13,677 nt of DNA from an uncultured Chlorobiota bacterium (GTDB lineage: Bacteria > Bacteroidota > Kapaibacteriia > OLB7): positions 1-13,677 of the forward strand of contig CAMLOB010000036.1 of assembly GCA_946481475.1 (NCBI GenBank). The letters are read 5' to 3'. The notes under the pieces were generated by a model that was not told the origin of the DNA, did no database searches, and saw only the letters and a list, made by a program, of their open reading frames with translations. Below are positions 1 through 7,715 of the stretch, piece by piece (the first letter of the stretch is position 1; every line of letters starts with the position of its first letter). The translations under genes were made by a program, and so were the position numbers.

Positions 1-144
1 GCCAACCGTCCTTCCTGCAAAGACTCGGCGTGGATCGTTCACTTGTCCGCCATTGTCGCGGTGTTCTGATATATCCTTGTATCGGCTATCGTCACATACA
101 TTGCCGTCGACCCTGCTGGTCCCATCAATCACACACATTGCACT

Positions 145-2037
145 ATGCTGTCAATTCCTACTCTCCGCTATCGCTTCGACACCCTTATGTCCCGAGGCAC
201 CTCGGCCCTGATTTTCTGGCTTGCCGTACTCTGTTTTCTGGTAGCCCTTTTCGCCACTCTCGCCTTTCTGTTATTCCAGTCGAAGCCGACGGGAAGTGAG
301 GGGATAGGAGTGATCGGGACGTTCTGGCACAGCCTGATGTTTCTGGTCCATCCGGGCCCGATCGAGATGGCCGACGGAGACTGGGGTTTTGTTCTGGTAA
401 CGTTCATTGTGTCGCTCGGGGGACTGCTGGTTGCCAGCACACTCATCGGTCTGCTTACCACAGGCATCGGCAACAGAATCGAGAACCTGAGGAAAGGACG
501 GTCGGTGGTTGTTGAGAAAGGGCATACCGTAATTCTCGGCTGGTCGGTGACCGTCCCCTCGATCGTGGCGAACCTGATCGAGGCAAACGCCAATCAGAAA
601 GAGAGCTGCGTGGTCATCCTCTCTTCACGATCAAAAGTGGAAGTGGAAGATGAACTCAGGGAACGTCTCGGTGATACCGGCACAACCCGCATCGTCGTTC
701 GATCGGGTGCAATCACCTCACCGGGCGACCTGCTGCTGACTTCTCCCCGGACGGCAAAATCCATCATCATCGTCTCATCAGAAGTCGACGACCCGGATGC
801 AACTGCAATTCGTTCCCTCCTGGCCCTCTCCCGTGTTGTCAGATCATGGACCGGCAAAGGAGTGATCGTTCAGGTACGGGAAGAACGGAATATCGAGGTA
901 TTGCGGATGATCGCCCCGGAGGCCATCCGCACGGTTCACGCCGGCGACCTGATCTCCCGCATTATGGTGCAGGCGGGACGACAGTCGGGATTGTCGGAGA
1001 TCTATGCCGAGCTCCTCGACTTTGCCGACAATGAGGTCTACTTCCATGACAGTCCCGATCTTGCCGGTCACACATTCGGCGAAATCGCTTTCATGTACGA
1101 GCGGGGGATGCCGATCGGCATCAGGCAACGCGACGGGAAGATCCGCCTGCGTCCTCCGGCCGATATCCGGTTCGAGACCGGTGACAGAGGCATCGTCATC
1201 GCGGTCGATGACGACGAGTCGGAGCTGCGGATCAATCCGGAACGATCATCGGTGATCCACGAAGAGGAGATCATACTGCCGGTCAGACGCTCCCCTCAGA
1301 GCGAACGAACCCTGATCCTCGGCTGGAACGGACACGTGCCCGGAATACTTCGCGAACTCTTTTCCTATGTGACCCCGGATTCAACTGCAACAGTCGTAAC
1401 GCCGGAGGGGATAGTGAACGGAGACATGGAGGAAATCGGCTCTGCTCCGTACGGCGACAGAGTCACCTTCCTGGCCGGCTCGATCACTTCCCGCACTTCC
1501 CTTCAAAGTCTTGAAGTCGGCACCTACGACCACGTCATCGTCGTCCCCTGCTCGGATAACAGAGCGGCCGGGGACGCCGACTCGGATACCCTCGTGACGC
1601 TCCTCCACCTGCGACGCATTGCCGACGATACGGGGGCAACGTTCTCCATCGTCACCGAGATGCTGGACGCCCGCAATCGTGAGCTGGCGGAAATCGCCAA
1701 TCCGGACGACTTCGTGATCGATGAACGATTGATCAGTCTGATGCTCTCGCAGGTTGCCGAGGCTCCGGAGATCGAGGAAGTGTTCACCGAACTCTTCAGT
1801 GCCGAAGGCTCAGAGATTTACGTTCATCCCCTCGACTGGTATGTCCGTCCGGGAAGCACAAGCTGGGATACGGTTGTCGAATCGGCACTTCGTCGAAGCG
1901 AAATCGCCATCGGCTACCGCAAGGCACGGGATTCGCGCGACAAGACAAAGCGGTACGGCGTACAACTGAACCCGGAGAGGGAGAAAGAGATTGTGGTGGA
2001 GGATGGGGATATGATTATTGTGCTGGGGGATGAGTAG
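145..2037 (+). CDS. CASTOR/POLLUX-type ion channel protein with two RCK-like domains
   Basis: This is a probable inner-membrane cation channel of 630 residues, gated by cytoplasmic nucleotide- or ion-binding domains. A hydrophobic segment lies at about residues 20-45. A short pore-like stretch follows at 56-72 (FWHSLMFLVHPG), then a second membrane segment at about 82-106. The next part, LRKGRSVVVEKGHTVILGWS (115-134), is highly characteristic of bacterial relatives of the plant channels CASTOR and POLLUX (DMI1). It opens the first Rossmann-like RCK region. A second one starts at about residue 389 (TLILGWNGHVPG), and the C-terminus (VEDGDMIIVLGDE) resembles a TrkA-C/RCK-C ending. Plant members have four membrane helices, but the bacterial relatives usually have two, as here. 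I chose the ATG at 145 because RYRFDTLMSRGT is the usual family N-terminus; no clear ribosome binding site precedes it. The ion is unknown: plant homologues have been reported to conduct K+ or Ca2+. The gene stands alone and is convergent with the next. Confidence 0.88.
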   Translation: MLSIPTLRYRFDTLMSRGTSALIFWLAVLCFLVALFATLAFLLFQSKPTGSEGIGVIGTFWHSLMFLVHPGPIEMADGDWGFVLVTFIVSLGGLLVASTLIGLLTTGIGNRIENLRKGRSVVVEKGHTVILGWSVTVPSIVANLIEANANQKESCVVILSSRSKVEVEDELRERLGDTGTTRIVVRSGAITSPGDLLLTSPRTAKSIIIVSSEVDDPDATAIRSLLALSRVVRSWTGKGVIVQVREERNIEVLRMIAPEAIRTVHAGDLISRIMVQAGRQSGLSEIYAELLDFADNEVYFHDSPDLAGHTFGEIAFMYERGMPIGIRQRDGKIRLRPPADIRFETGDRGIVIAVDDDESELRINPERSSVIHEEEIILPVRRSPQSERTLILGWNGHVPGILRELFSYVTPDSTATVVTPEGIVNGDMEEIGSAPYGDRVTFLAGSITSRTSLQSLEVGTYDHVIVVPCSDNRAAGDADSDTLVTLLHLRRIADDTGATFSIVTEMLDARNRELAEIANPDDFVIDERLISLMLSQVAEAPEIEEVFTELFSAEGSEIYVHPLDWYVRPGSTSWDTVVESALRRSEIAIGYRKARDSRDKTKRYGVQLNPEREKEIVVEDGDMIIVLGDE

Positions 2038-2065
2038 CCGCCGGACCGGGATCATTACAATGCAT

Positions 2066-2103
2066 CCCCGGCAGCCGCAGCATCCACGGCTGCGACCGGA
2101 ACG
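2066..2103. repeat. Palindromic intergenic repeat, copy 1
   Basis: This 38-base unit matches 4646-4682 at nearly every base (four differences, one of them a 1-base gap). Its core forms a small hairpin, CGCAGC at 2076-2081 pairing with GCTGCG at 2089-2094. It lies 28 bases after the channel gene's stop codon. Short GC-rich hairpins dispersed between genes like this are common in environmental bacteria. A role as transcription attenuator or RNA-end stabiliser is only inferred. Confidence 0.6.
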
Positions 2104-2297
2104 GCTACGCAATGCCCGGTCTTCTCTTCATCCGCCCGCCGCCGAGAAACGACGAGAGACGAGGGCGCACCGAACGGATGGAGAACAGCGAGAACGGATA
2201 CCCCTGCCGTCGTACTCCCCCCTCCTAACACTCCTTCAGTCCTTCCACCACATGCTCTTCAAGCATTCCTTCCTCTCGTGATCCCCCTCTGCAAAGA

Positions 2298-2335
2298 CAA
2301 TCCCGGAGCCTCTGTCGGAAGAGACTCCGGGATTG
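2298..2335 (-). terminator. Rho-independent-like terminator of the 530-residue protein gene
   Basis: An 11-bp perfect stem, CAATCCCGGAG (2298-2308) with CTCCGGGATTG (2325-2335), encloses a 16-base loop that can pair further (CTCT with AGAG). Read on the minus strand, the stem is followed by TTGTCTTTGC, a T-rich tail. It lies about 78 bases past the minus-strand stop at 2413. The plus-strand side has no T tract, so the main direction is minus, although the stem could also slow transcription from the convergent channel gene. The rest of the gap at 2038-2412 holds the palindromic repeat and nothing else I recognise. Confidence 0.6.
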
Positions 2336-2412
2336 CAACGTCCACACCCGGTCTATCGATTTGCGAAAACCGCATCGAACAGTCCTGAAATCCGATCCAC
2401 GGAATACGCGGA

Positions 2413-4005
2413 TCAGATGTTGTCGGGCGGATACGAGGCAACGCCCCCCATGACGTAGGCGACCTGCTGCTCGATCGGAATCGTCCCGCTCACCTGGGGC
2501 GGTCCGAACGTCACGACCACCGAACCCGATTCGGAAACCGCATCGACCTTCTGCACCGAATACGTCGCCGAGGCGGAACCGATCGTAAACAGGCCGAACA
2601 GTTTGAGTTTGACCGATGCACCAACCTTCAGGTCGCTCGTAATCAGGCTGTTGTCGGCCGCAGAGAAGGTCATCGTGATCGTCGGCTGTTGGCTGATGAC
2701 AAACGTCTTGAGTCGTGAGAACGCCTTCCCCGTCCCTAACAGATCATTCACATTGAACTCACTCCCCTGCAGCTTGTAGCCGGTTGCGTCCTCTCCCGTC
2801 TTGGCGACCACTTCATCGAGTATGTCATTGGCATACCAGCCGGTGCTGTTGTCGTTCGACAGGCGCGACGGAGTCGACGCGAAGAGGGTCACGCCCGGAT
2901 AGACCATCTCCATCGTGACGTTCGAAGAGTGGGAGGTATAGCGGGAGAGATCGTAGGAAGCGGAACCGCCGATGGAAATTCCCAGAATATCAAGTATGGG
3001 GATCTCGAAGCCCCCCCCTCCCGAGATGCTCATCTGTGACGATGTGGAGCTGAAATTGGAGAGGTTGATTGAGATGTTGACCGCATTGTCGGCCGTGTTG
3101 AGCGATCCGATAAGCTGGTTTGCCGTCGGCAGTTTGTTCGGCGTATAGCCGACGTAGTAGCCGTCGGCACTCACCTGCTGTCCACCGTTCGCAGCCGACG
3201 GATGCGTCGTATTGCCGACCGCCGCCGTGATGCGATCAGTGGCGGCGTAGTATCGGTTGTGCAGTGCATAGCTGTCCCCGGCAATCGACTTGTACGAAGC
3301 GATCGCATTGCGAAGCGCGTTGAGCGTGTCGGGCAACTGGTCGAGACTGCCGAACTGTTTTGTCAGTTGATTGAAAACGTCCTGCAGCTTTCCTCCGAAC
3401 GGCAGCGGATCTGAATACGTCCCGCCGGCATTCTCGAACTCCTTGAGAATCGAGGCGATCTGTGCGCTTGCGGCGGTATCCTGATCGTTCATCGTCTTCG
3501 TGTCCGCCTGCGAGAACGAGAACGTCACCCCCTGCATCACCTGTAAATACAGGTTCGAGAACCCGGCGCCGGTCAGATCAAGCTGACCGTTGCTGTCCAG
3601 CGAAAGCAGCGTGTCGATATCCTGAAGCGTTGCCTGGTTGTAGTAAGCGTTCGGACCGTAGGTGATGCCGTAGTTGAAGCCGGCCGGGTAGATCACGGCG
3701 TCGAACTCTCCGTCCAGCTTGGTAGCCAGGAATTGGCTCACCTTTTGCTTGAGAGTGTCGACAAAGGCCTGCTGACCCGAAGAGACCGACGAGGCGGCCA
3801 GACAGCTCAGCAATTGTCCCGTCTGATTGACACGTGACTCACACCGGCTTAATGGAGGTGGAGGGTTTTTCGGATTTGCATTTTTCCAGTTTGCGTAGGC
3901 CTGGCCGAGGGCGATTCCCTCGTCCGTTGCGACCACTGTCTGGGCCCAGTCCCACAGGGGCGGCTCTGTTTCGGGACGACGAATGTAGACTCTGTACGTC
4001 GGCAT
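2413..4005 (-). CDS. Uncharacterised 530-residue protein, Ser/Gly-rich beta C-terminal half
   Basis: I do not recognise the family. There is no signal peptide and no convincing membrane helix, so it is probably cytoplasmic or exported by a non-Sec route. The first 70 residues contain a proline run (NPPPP) and two cysteines (C55, C68). Residues 75-260 look largely helical. From about 305 the protein turns strongly beta-like, with alternating Ser/Thr and hydrophobic residues: INLSNFSSTSSQMSISGGGG, then IPILDILGISIGGSASYDLS at about 335-354. Residues 440-510 continue as regular beta strands. Amphipathic Ser/Thr-rich strands of this kind occur in pore-forming toxins and barrel proteins, but I see no diagnostic motif and do not assign one. 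The ATG at 4003-4005 is preceded by a purine-rich AAGAGAG at suitable spacing. The gene is monocistronic and followed by a good terminator. Confidence 0.8.
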   Translation of the reverse strand: MPTYRVYIRRPETEPPLWDWAQTVVATDEGIALGQAYANWKNANPKNPPPPLSRCESRVNQTGQLLSCLAASSVSSGQQAFVDTLKQKVSQFLATKLDGEFDAVIYPAGFNYGITYGPNAYYNQATLQDIDTLLSLDSNGQLDLTGAGFSNLYLQVMQGVTFSFSQADTKTMNDQDTAASAQIASILKEFENAGGTYSDPLPFGGKLQDVFNQLTKQFGSLDQLPDTLNALRNAIASYKSIAGDSYALHNRYYAATDRITAAVGNTTHPSAANGGQQVSADGYYVGYTPNKLPTANQLIGSLNTADNAVNISINLSNFSSTSSQMSISGGGGFEIPILDILGISIGGSASYDLSRYTSHSSNVTMEMVYPGVTLFASTPSRLSNDNSTGWYANDILDEVVAKTGEDATGYKLQGSEFNVNDLLGTGKAFSRLKTFVISQQPTITMTFSAADNSLITSDLKVGASVKLKLFGLFTIGSASATYSVQKVDAVSESGSVVVTFGPPQVSGTIPIEQQVAYVMGGVASYPPDNI

Positions 4006-4620
4006 GGTATGCTCTCTTGTGTTGTAGTTGATAAACGGTTGTTTGATGAAACGCCTCCCGGAATCCGGCCTTCGATCCTCTTCCGGGTCACTGCTGCCGC
4101 AACTGCGTTATGATCGGTTTGATGTGCTCCGCCTTCTCACCGTTGCACGTGAGAACGGGCATTTGTTCGGACTCAGGGATCCGCCATGCTGCACCTCCGG
4201 TCGACTCTCTGTTGTGCGTGTGGATGGAACGAACCGGATGAGCGGACTGTCCGCTTGCAGGTTTGCGGGGGATTCCCGCCCCCCCGGCAATGCCGGGAGA
4301 CAACTGACCGCGTGGTTGAGTAGCTCCCCCCTCCTTCTCCTTCACAGGAATCCCTTGTCGGCCGACATCGAAGGAGAGCGTCTCCGCTTCACCTGTTCGT
4401 TCACATATTTTTCTCTCCTTTCGCTGCTCACGATGAAGCAATCGAGGAGGGTGCAAAACTGGCAGGTTGCGGATCTCTGTGGTAGACCATAAAGGGGTGA
4501 ATAGAGGATTGGGGAGTTCCCCGGATCGGGGGCGTAGGTATACGGGGCCGAACACGGGGATTCTACGGTCATGCGGGCAGATCGGCGAGAAACAACAATA
4601 CTTGTGGAAGGAGTTGTCCC
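4006..4620. other. Divergent intergenic region
   Basis: This stretch separates the minus-strand 530-residue gene from the plus-strand RNA ligase unit. It should hold both promoters, but I cannot point to convincing boxes. Two adjacent small GC hairpins sit at 4265-4279 (GCGGG/CCCGC) and 4283-4297 (CCCGGC, AAT loop, GCCGGG). Overlapping open frames occur on both strands here (about 4028-4492 plus and 4088-4555 minus). Neither has a ribosome site or recognisable protein content, so I treat the region as non-coding. Confidence 0.5.
4608..4613 (+). promoter_or_regulatory. Shine-Dalgarno sequence of the possible leader ORF
   Basis: AAGGAG ends seven bases before the ATG at 4621. This is a better-spaced ribosome site than the one in front of the RNA ligase and is the main reason to take the small upstream ORF seriously. 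Confidence 0.45.
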
Positions 4621-4827
4621 ATGGTTCCGGGAAAACCGCAACGCCCCCCGGTAGCCGCAGCCTTCACGGCTGCGACGGAACGTACGCCTGCCTTACGTAT
4701 CAAAAGACCCCAAAGTAACCTCTGTCGATTTTCCGTGTTATCGTCACTCGCCTTCTTGCCCCCTCGGGGTGCCAAGAGCATAGAGAAATCGTTTTCACAA
4801 CAAGAGGAGTATTGGAAAGCATCATGA
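4621..4827 (+). CDS. Possible 68-residue leader ORF coupled to the RNA ligase gene
   Basis: The ORF has an ATG with a near-ideal Shine-Dalgarno sequence. It runs 68 codons and ends in a TGA that overlaps the RNA ligase start as ATGA (4824-4827), the classic arrangement for translational coupling. Against it, the peptide (starting MVPGKPQRPPVAAAFTAATE) is not recognisable. Its early part is read through the palindromic intergenic repeat at 4646-4682, and its composition is unlike a stable protein. It could be a leader whose translation opens the ligase start site, or a chance open frame. The overlap and ribosome site are seen directly; the function is inference. Confidence 0.3.
   Translation: MVPGKPQRPPVAAAFTAATERTPALRIKRPQSNLCRFSVLSSLAFLPPRGAKSIEKSFSQQEEYWKAS
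4646..4682. repeat. Palindromic intergenic repeat, copy 2
   Basis: This is the second copy of the unit at 2066-2103, in the same orientation. Its hairpin is better than in copy 1: CGCAGCC (4656-4662) pairs perfectly with GGCTGCG (4668-4674) around a 5-base loop. It lies within the 5' region of the RNA ligase unit, inside the possible leader ORF. Confidence 0.6.
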
Positions 4828-5603
4828 AGATCAACCTGCACACCCTTGATCTTGCCCGGCTGAACTCGGCAACGAAGTACCCGTCAATCCCGACGTACCA
4901 CGCACTCAACCCGAAGAACGGAAGTCTTATGGATGAGATCATCCCGTTTACCGGCTCGGTTATGTTGACTGAAAAAGTCGATGGTACAAACGCGCGCATC
5001 ATTACCACGCCGGGAAATATGTACATCATCGGAAGCCGTGCAGAGTTGCTCTATGGCAGGGGCGATCTTGTCGCCAACTCGGCACTCGGTATCGTTGATG
5101 CACTCCGTGAGATTGCAGAACGCGTTGCTGATGCCCACGATCAGGATGCAATCGTCACCTATTATATTGAAGTCTTCGGCGGTAAGGTGACAAAGGCAAG
5201 CCGCGAATACACCGGTCGGTCTGCCGTCGGATTTCGTCTCTTCGATGTGGCCATACTTGATACGTATGAAGAGGTCTTGGCAAAGGAGGAAGCGGCAATC
5301 TCCAGCTGGCGGGAGAACGAAGGAGCAGGATGGCTCTCCGAGGATGATCTCCGTATCGAAGCTGACCGTCATGGCCTTGAGCTGACACCCCGGATCGGCG
5401 AGGTTGATCTCCTCCCGAACGGTATCGAGGAGACCGATGCCTTCCTGAAGGCAACCATTCCCACCTCACAATGTCGCCTCGACGATGAAGGTGAAGGAAA
5501 GCCCGAGGGACTGGTTGCCCGTACACATGATCGTTCGCAGATCGCAAAGCTGAGATTCGATGACTATCAGCGAACAATAAAGCGGCAAGCAAAAGGGGGT
5601 TAA
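4824..5603 (+). CDS. ATP-dependent RNA ligase, T4 Rnl2-like
   Basis: This 259-residue protein belongs to the nucleotidyltransferase superfamily that seals RNA through an enzyme-AMP intermediate. Motif I is EKVDGTNAR with the adenylated lysine at K51. Motif Ia is GSRAELL (70-76), motif III is YYIEVFGG (113-120) and motif IIIa is FRLFDV (137-142). Motif IV is EGLVAR (228-233) and motif V is AKLRF (241-245). The length suits a catalytic core with almost no extra C-terminal domain, shorter than T4 Rnl2 (334 residues). The substrate is therefore open: tRNA repair and nicked duplex RNA are both possible. The frame extends upstream to a TTG at 4812, but the AGAGGAG at 4804-4809 is too close to that TTG, so I prefer the ATG at 4824, with GGAAAG just before it. 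No kinase, phosphatase or RtcB partner is adjacent. A strong hairpin follows the gene. Confidence 0.88.
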   Translation: MKINLHTLDLARLNSATKYPSIPTYHALNPKNGSLMDEIIPFTGSVMLTEKVDGTNARIITTPGNMYIIGSRAELLYGRGDLVANSALGIVDALREIAERVADAHDQDAIVTYYIEVFGGKVTKASREYTGRSAVGFRLFDVAILDTYEEVLAKEEAAISSWRENEGAGWLSEDDLRIEADRHGLELTPRIGEVDLLPNGIEETDAFLKATIPTSQCRLDDEGEGKPEGLVARTHDRSQIAKLRFDDYQRTIKRQAKGG

Positions 5604-5654
5604 GAAGAAGCCCCCGATAAGACAACCCCGACACTTCCTGGAAGCAACCAACGG

Positions 5655-5688
5655 AACGGGGAGATACCGTCATCGGTATCTCCCCGTT
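5655..5688 (+). terminator. Strong hairpin terminator after the RNA ligase gene
   Basis: A perfect 15-bp stem, AACGGGGAGATACCG (5655-5669) with its complement at 5674-5688, is closed by a four-base loop (TCAT). ATCATTTC follows it on the plus strand. It lies 52 bases past the ligase stop codon. The minus-strand side (CCGTTGGTTGCTTCC) is also moderately T-rich, so it may work in both directions and end the convergent decarboxylase transcript as well. Confidence 0.7.
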
Positions 5689-5775
5689 ATCATTTCAGAA
5701 CCCCTTGTTCCCCGGACGGATCAGTTCCGATGGAAGATCATCCAGTCTCCCTCGGCATAGATGATGTACTCTTAT

Positions 5776-5969
5776 TAGGGCTTCTTAAAAGTCTCGAATT
5801 GCAGAAGTCTCAGTTGCTTGGTGATTCTTGGTGCCCTTTGTACCTTCGTGGTAAGAATCAGACGCACCACCAAGAGCACGAAGCATCACCAAGTCGTAGA
5901 GCCTGTCCCAGATGCTTCTCTGTGACTGCTCAGACCACAGAGCACACCGGCTTCTTTTATGAAACCCTC
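5776..5969 (-). mobile_element. MITE-like element, copy 1
   Basis: This is a non-coding element of about 194 bp. Its terminal inverted repeats (5776-5791 and 5954-5969) match at 13 of 16 positions. An internal hairpin pairs CTTGGTGATTCTTGGTG (5817-5833) with 5877-5893 at 15 of 17 positions. Read on the minus strand it aligns with copy 2 at 7716-7915. The shared parts include a 25-base perfect match (5923-5947 with 7742-7766), then CTCTAC and CTTGGTGAT, and an ending near TTTAAGAA. No transposase is present, so any movement would need an enzyme supplied elsewhere. Its right end touches the stop codon of the decarboxylase gene (5970-5972). Confidence 0.65.
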
Positions 5970-7355
5970 TTACACCACCCGCGCCAACGCCGTCCCCATC
6001 CGCATGTTCGTCGCATCGAGTCCCGGCGTCTGACCGTAAAAGTCGAACTCCAGGTTCACGCCGGGACGGAAGAAGAGACAGTGGGTGGAGCCGCCGAAGT
6101 GGAACATGCCGAGCTGTTCCCCCTTCTCCACCCGATCCCCCACGTTCACGGTCACCTGGCAACTCGAGACTTCAGCCATGCCGACCGGCATCACGCACAT
6201 CAACCCGATCTTCGGATTGTCGGCTTCGATAAAGATCAGCGCCCGTGTGGCGACGGCGGTCAGGAAGGGCTGCGAGTTGTTCGGTGCACTCGGGTCGGCC
6301 CCATCGGGATTCTTGAACCCTTCGTAGAGATTCTCCAGATAGTAGGTGCCGTTCACCACAGAGACCTTTTTGATCGTTCCGCTCACCGGACTGTTCCAGC
6401 GGTGGTAGCTCAGGGCACTGAGGAAGGCCTGGTAGACCGTCCCCCCGACAAACTCCGGCACGTACTCGTCGAAGTCGAGCATGTTCTCCAGCGAGTAGGG
6501 TTGCCCCTTGATCCAGAACGTGTCGTTGAGCGCAACGTCGGTCTTCACCTGCAGCGGGGCCGACTCGCAGGCGTTGGCGATCACGCTGTCGTCATCCGGA
6601 TCGGAGACCGGGCGGACGCCGGGACGGAACGTGCGGGTGAAGAAAGCATCCCAGGAACCGAAGCCGTAGTACTCTTCCCCCGGTTCGCAATTGAAGATCT
6701 CCTCGAACGTGTCGGGCGTCGGGTTCGTTCCGTCACCGAGGGCCGAGCGGGCAACATCCACCATCTCCGCTTTTGCCGCATCCCCCAACCAGGGAACGAC
6801 CTCCGTCTCCGGATCAAGTCTGCTGACCGGTTCGGTCAGCACATAGCGGGAATCTTCGGTCTGCAGAAACTCCGACCAGTAGGCGAGAATCTTCTTGAAT
6901 TGCTGGTTGATCAGTCCGTTGGCGAAGACGCTGTAGCCCGCTTCGGTCGCCATCGGCCAGTCGAGCAGAGCGTTGATCGGGAAGCCGATCAGTCCCGAGG
7001 GTTCGTGCGTCTGCACATCCTGATAGGCTTCCGGAGCGGTCGTCATGATCCCGTTGAGCAACTGCAGGAACTCTTCAAAGGTCCTGACCTGGATCTGGCC
7101 GAGGGGCGTCAGCTTCTCGTGCATGCAGGCCTCGGCAAACATTGCCTCCACCTGGGCGTGAAGCGCAGTGTCGGAATCGACCATTGCTTTCAGTTCGGCA
7201 ATCGGGGGGACCAGTTCATCCGACCGATCGGCGACATAGTTTTTGAGCTTCCGGATCCATCGGTCGACATAGCTGTAGTCTTCGGGCATCCAGCCGCCCG
7301 GAGAGGCTTTGATGAGCTTCGTCTCTTCCGCCGTGTTCATTTCCGCTGTGTTCAT
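5970..7355 (-). CDS. Phosphatidylserine decarboxylase family protein, PsiD-like
   Basis: This is a pyruvoyl-dependent decarboxylase of 461 residues. The C-terminal half is the PSD catalytic domain. YHRWNSPVSG (317-326) carries the conserved catalytic histidine (H318). FHFGGST (418-424) is the self-cleavage site, where the chain would split between G422 and S423 and the serine would become the pyruvoyl group. SDPDDD at about 251-256 probably supplies the aspartate of the D-H-S triad. The N-terminal region, roughly residues 45-190, resembles the extra domain of fungal PsiD-type tryptophan decarboxylases and their bacterial relatives. Canonical PSD is shorter (322 residues in E. coli). With no membrane segment and no phosphatidylserine synthase nearby, an amino acid or other soluble amine precursor is a plausible substrate; this is inference. 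I chose the ATG at 7355 over one at 7379 because AGGAGA precedes it by seven bases. The first ten residues are a perfect duplication, MNTAE twice. Confidence 0.85.
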   Translation of the reverse strand: MNTAEMNTAEETKLIKASPGGWMPEDYSYVDRWIRKLKNYVADRSDELVPPIAELKAMVDSDTALHAQVEAMFAEACMHEKLTPLGQIQVRTFEEFLQLLNGIMTTAPEAYQDVQTHEPSGLIGFPINALLDWPMATEAGYSVFANGLINQQFKKILAYWSEFLQTEDSRYVLTEPVSRLDPETEVVPWLGDAAKAEMVDVARSALGDGTNPTPDTFEEIFNCEPGEEYYGFGSWDAFFTRTFRPGVRPVSDPDDDSVIANACESAPLQVKTDVALNDTFWIKGQPYSLENMLDFDEYVPEFVGGTVYQAFLSALSYHRWNSPVSGTIKKVSVVNGTYYLENLYEGFKNPDGADPSAPNNSQPFLTAVATRALIFIEADNPKIGLMCVMPVGMAEVSSCQVTVNVGDRVEKGEQLGMFHFGGSTHCLFFRPGVNLEFDFYGQTPGLDATNMRMGTALARVV

Positions 7356-7362
7356 GGTGCTG

Positions 7363-7368
7363 TCTCCT
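7363..7368 (-). promoter_or_regulatory. Shine-Dalgarno sequence that sets the decarboxylase start
   Basis: AGGAGA on the minus strand lies seven bases before the ATG at 7353-7355. It falls inside the longer open frame that begins at 7379, so it argues for the shorter protein. Confidence 0.7.
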
Positions 7369-7715
7369 GGTTGTGGCACATGCCGTCTTCCGATTCGACG
7401 GCAGAGGCCGGTTATGGTGGAAAGTGTCTATGGACAGTCGTACTGATCGAGCGGATCTTCGCAATGCATCTCCGGGAACTCACACAGAGGAAGGCTCCGA
7501 ACCGTCCGGGCCGGAAGGGAACGACACGGGCGACATGAGGAGTACTCCCCTGTTCAGGGAATCGGGTCACCCGATAAAGCGAAGGATTGACCACACACAC
7601 TCAATGATTTGACGGCTGCAAACTACTTCGTTCCCCCGTAACGGTGCAAGCATCTCTTCAGAAGATTTTCCATGCCCGTCCGAATGCAGGAGAAAACGAT
7701 CCGTTTATCCCGACT
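7369..7715. other. Upstream region of the decarboxylase gene
   Basis: About 350 bases without a recognisable gene, presumably holding the decarboxylase promoter and 5' leader (minus strand). A 7-bp hairpin, TGCCGTC (7381-7387) with GACGGCA (7397-7403), lies just upstream of the ribosome site. A second small one, ATCGGG/CCCGAT, is at 7560-7574. I see no convincing promoter boxes and no riboswitch I can name. Confidence 0.4.

Noticed and set aside
30..144. Possible promoter boxes before the channel gene (TTGTCC near 43 and TATATCCTTG near 66)
   Set aside because: Spacing and matches fit neither a sigma-70 nor a Bacteroidota-type promoter well enough to call.
4028..4555. Overlapping open frames of about 155 codons on both strands in the divergent gap
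   Set aside because: There is no ribosome site, no recognisable protein feature and no sign of coding bias on either strand.
5730..7538. 602-codon open frame on the plus strand, antisense to the decarboxylase gene
   Set aside because: It is the mirror of a gene whose protein carries clear family motifs. Its own translation is rich in Arg, His and Gly with no recognisable domain, and it has no ribosome site; long antisense frames are expected at this GC content.
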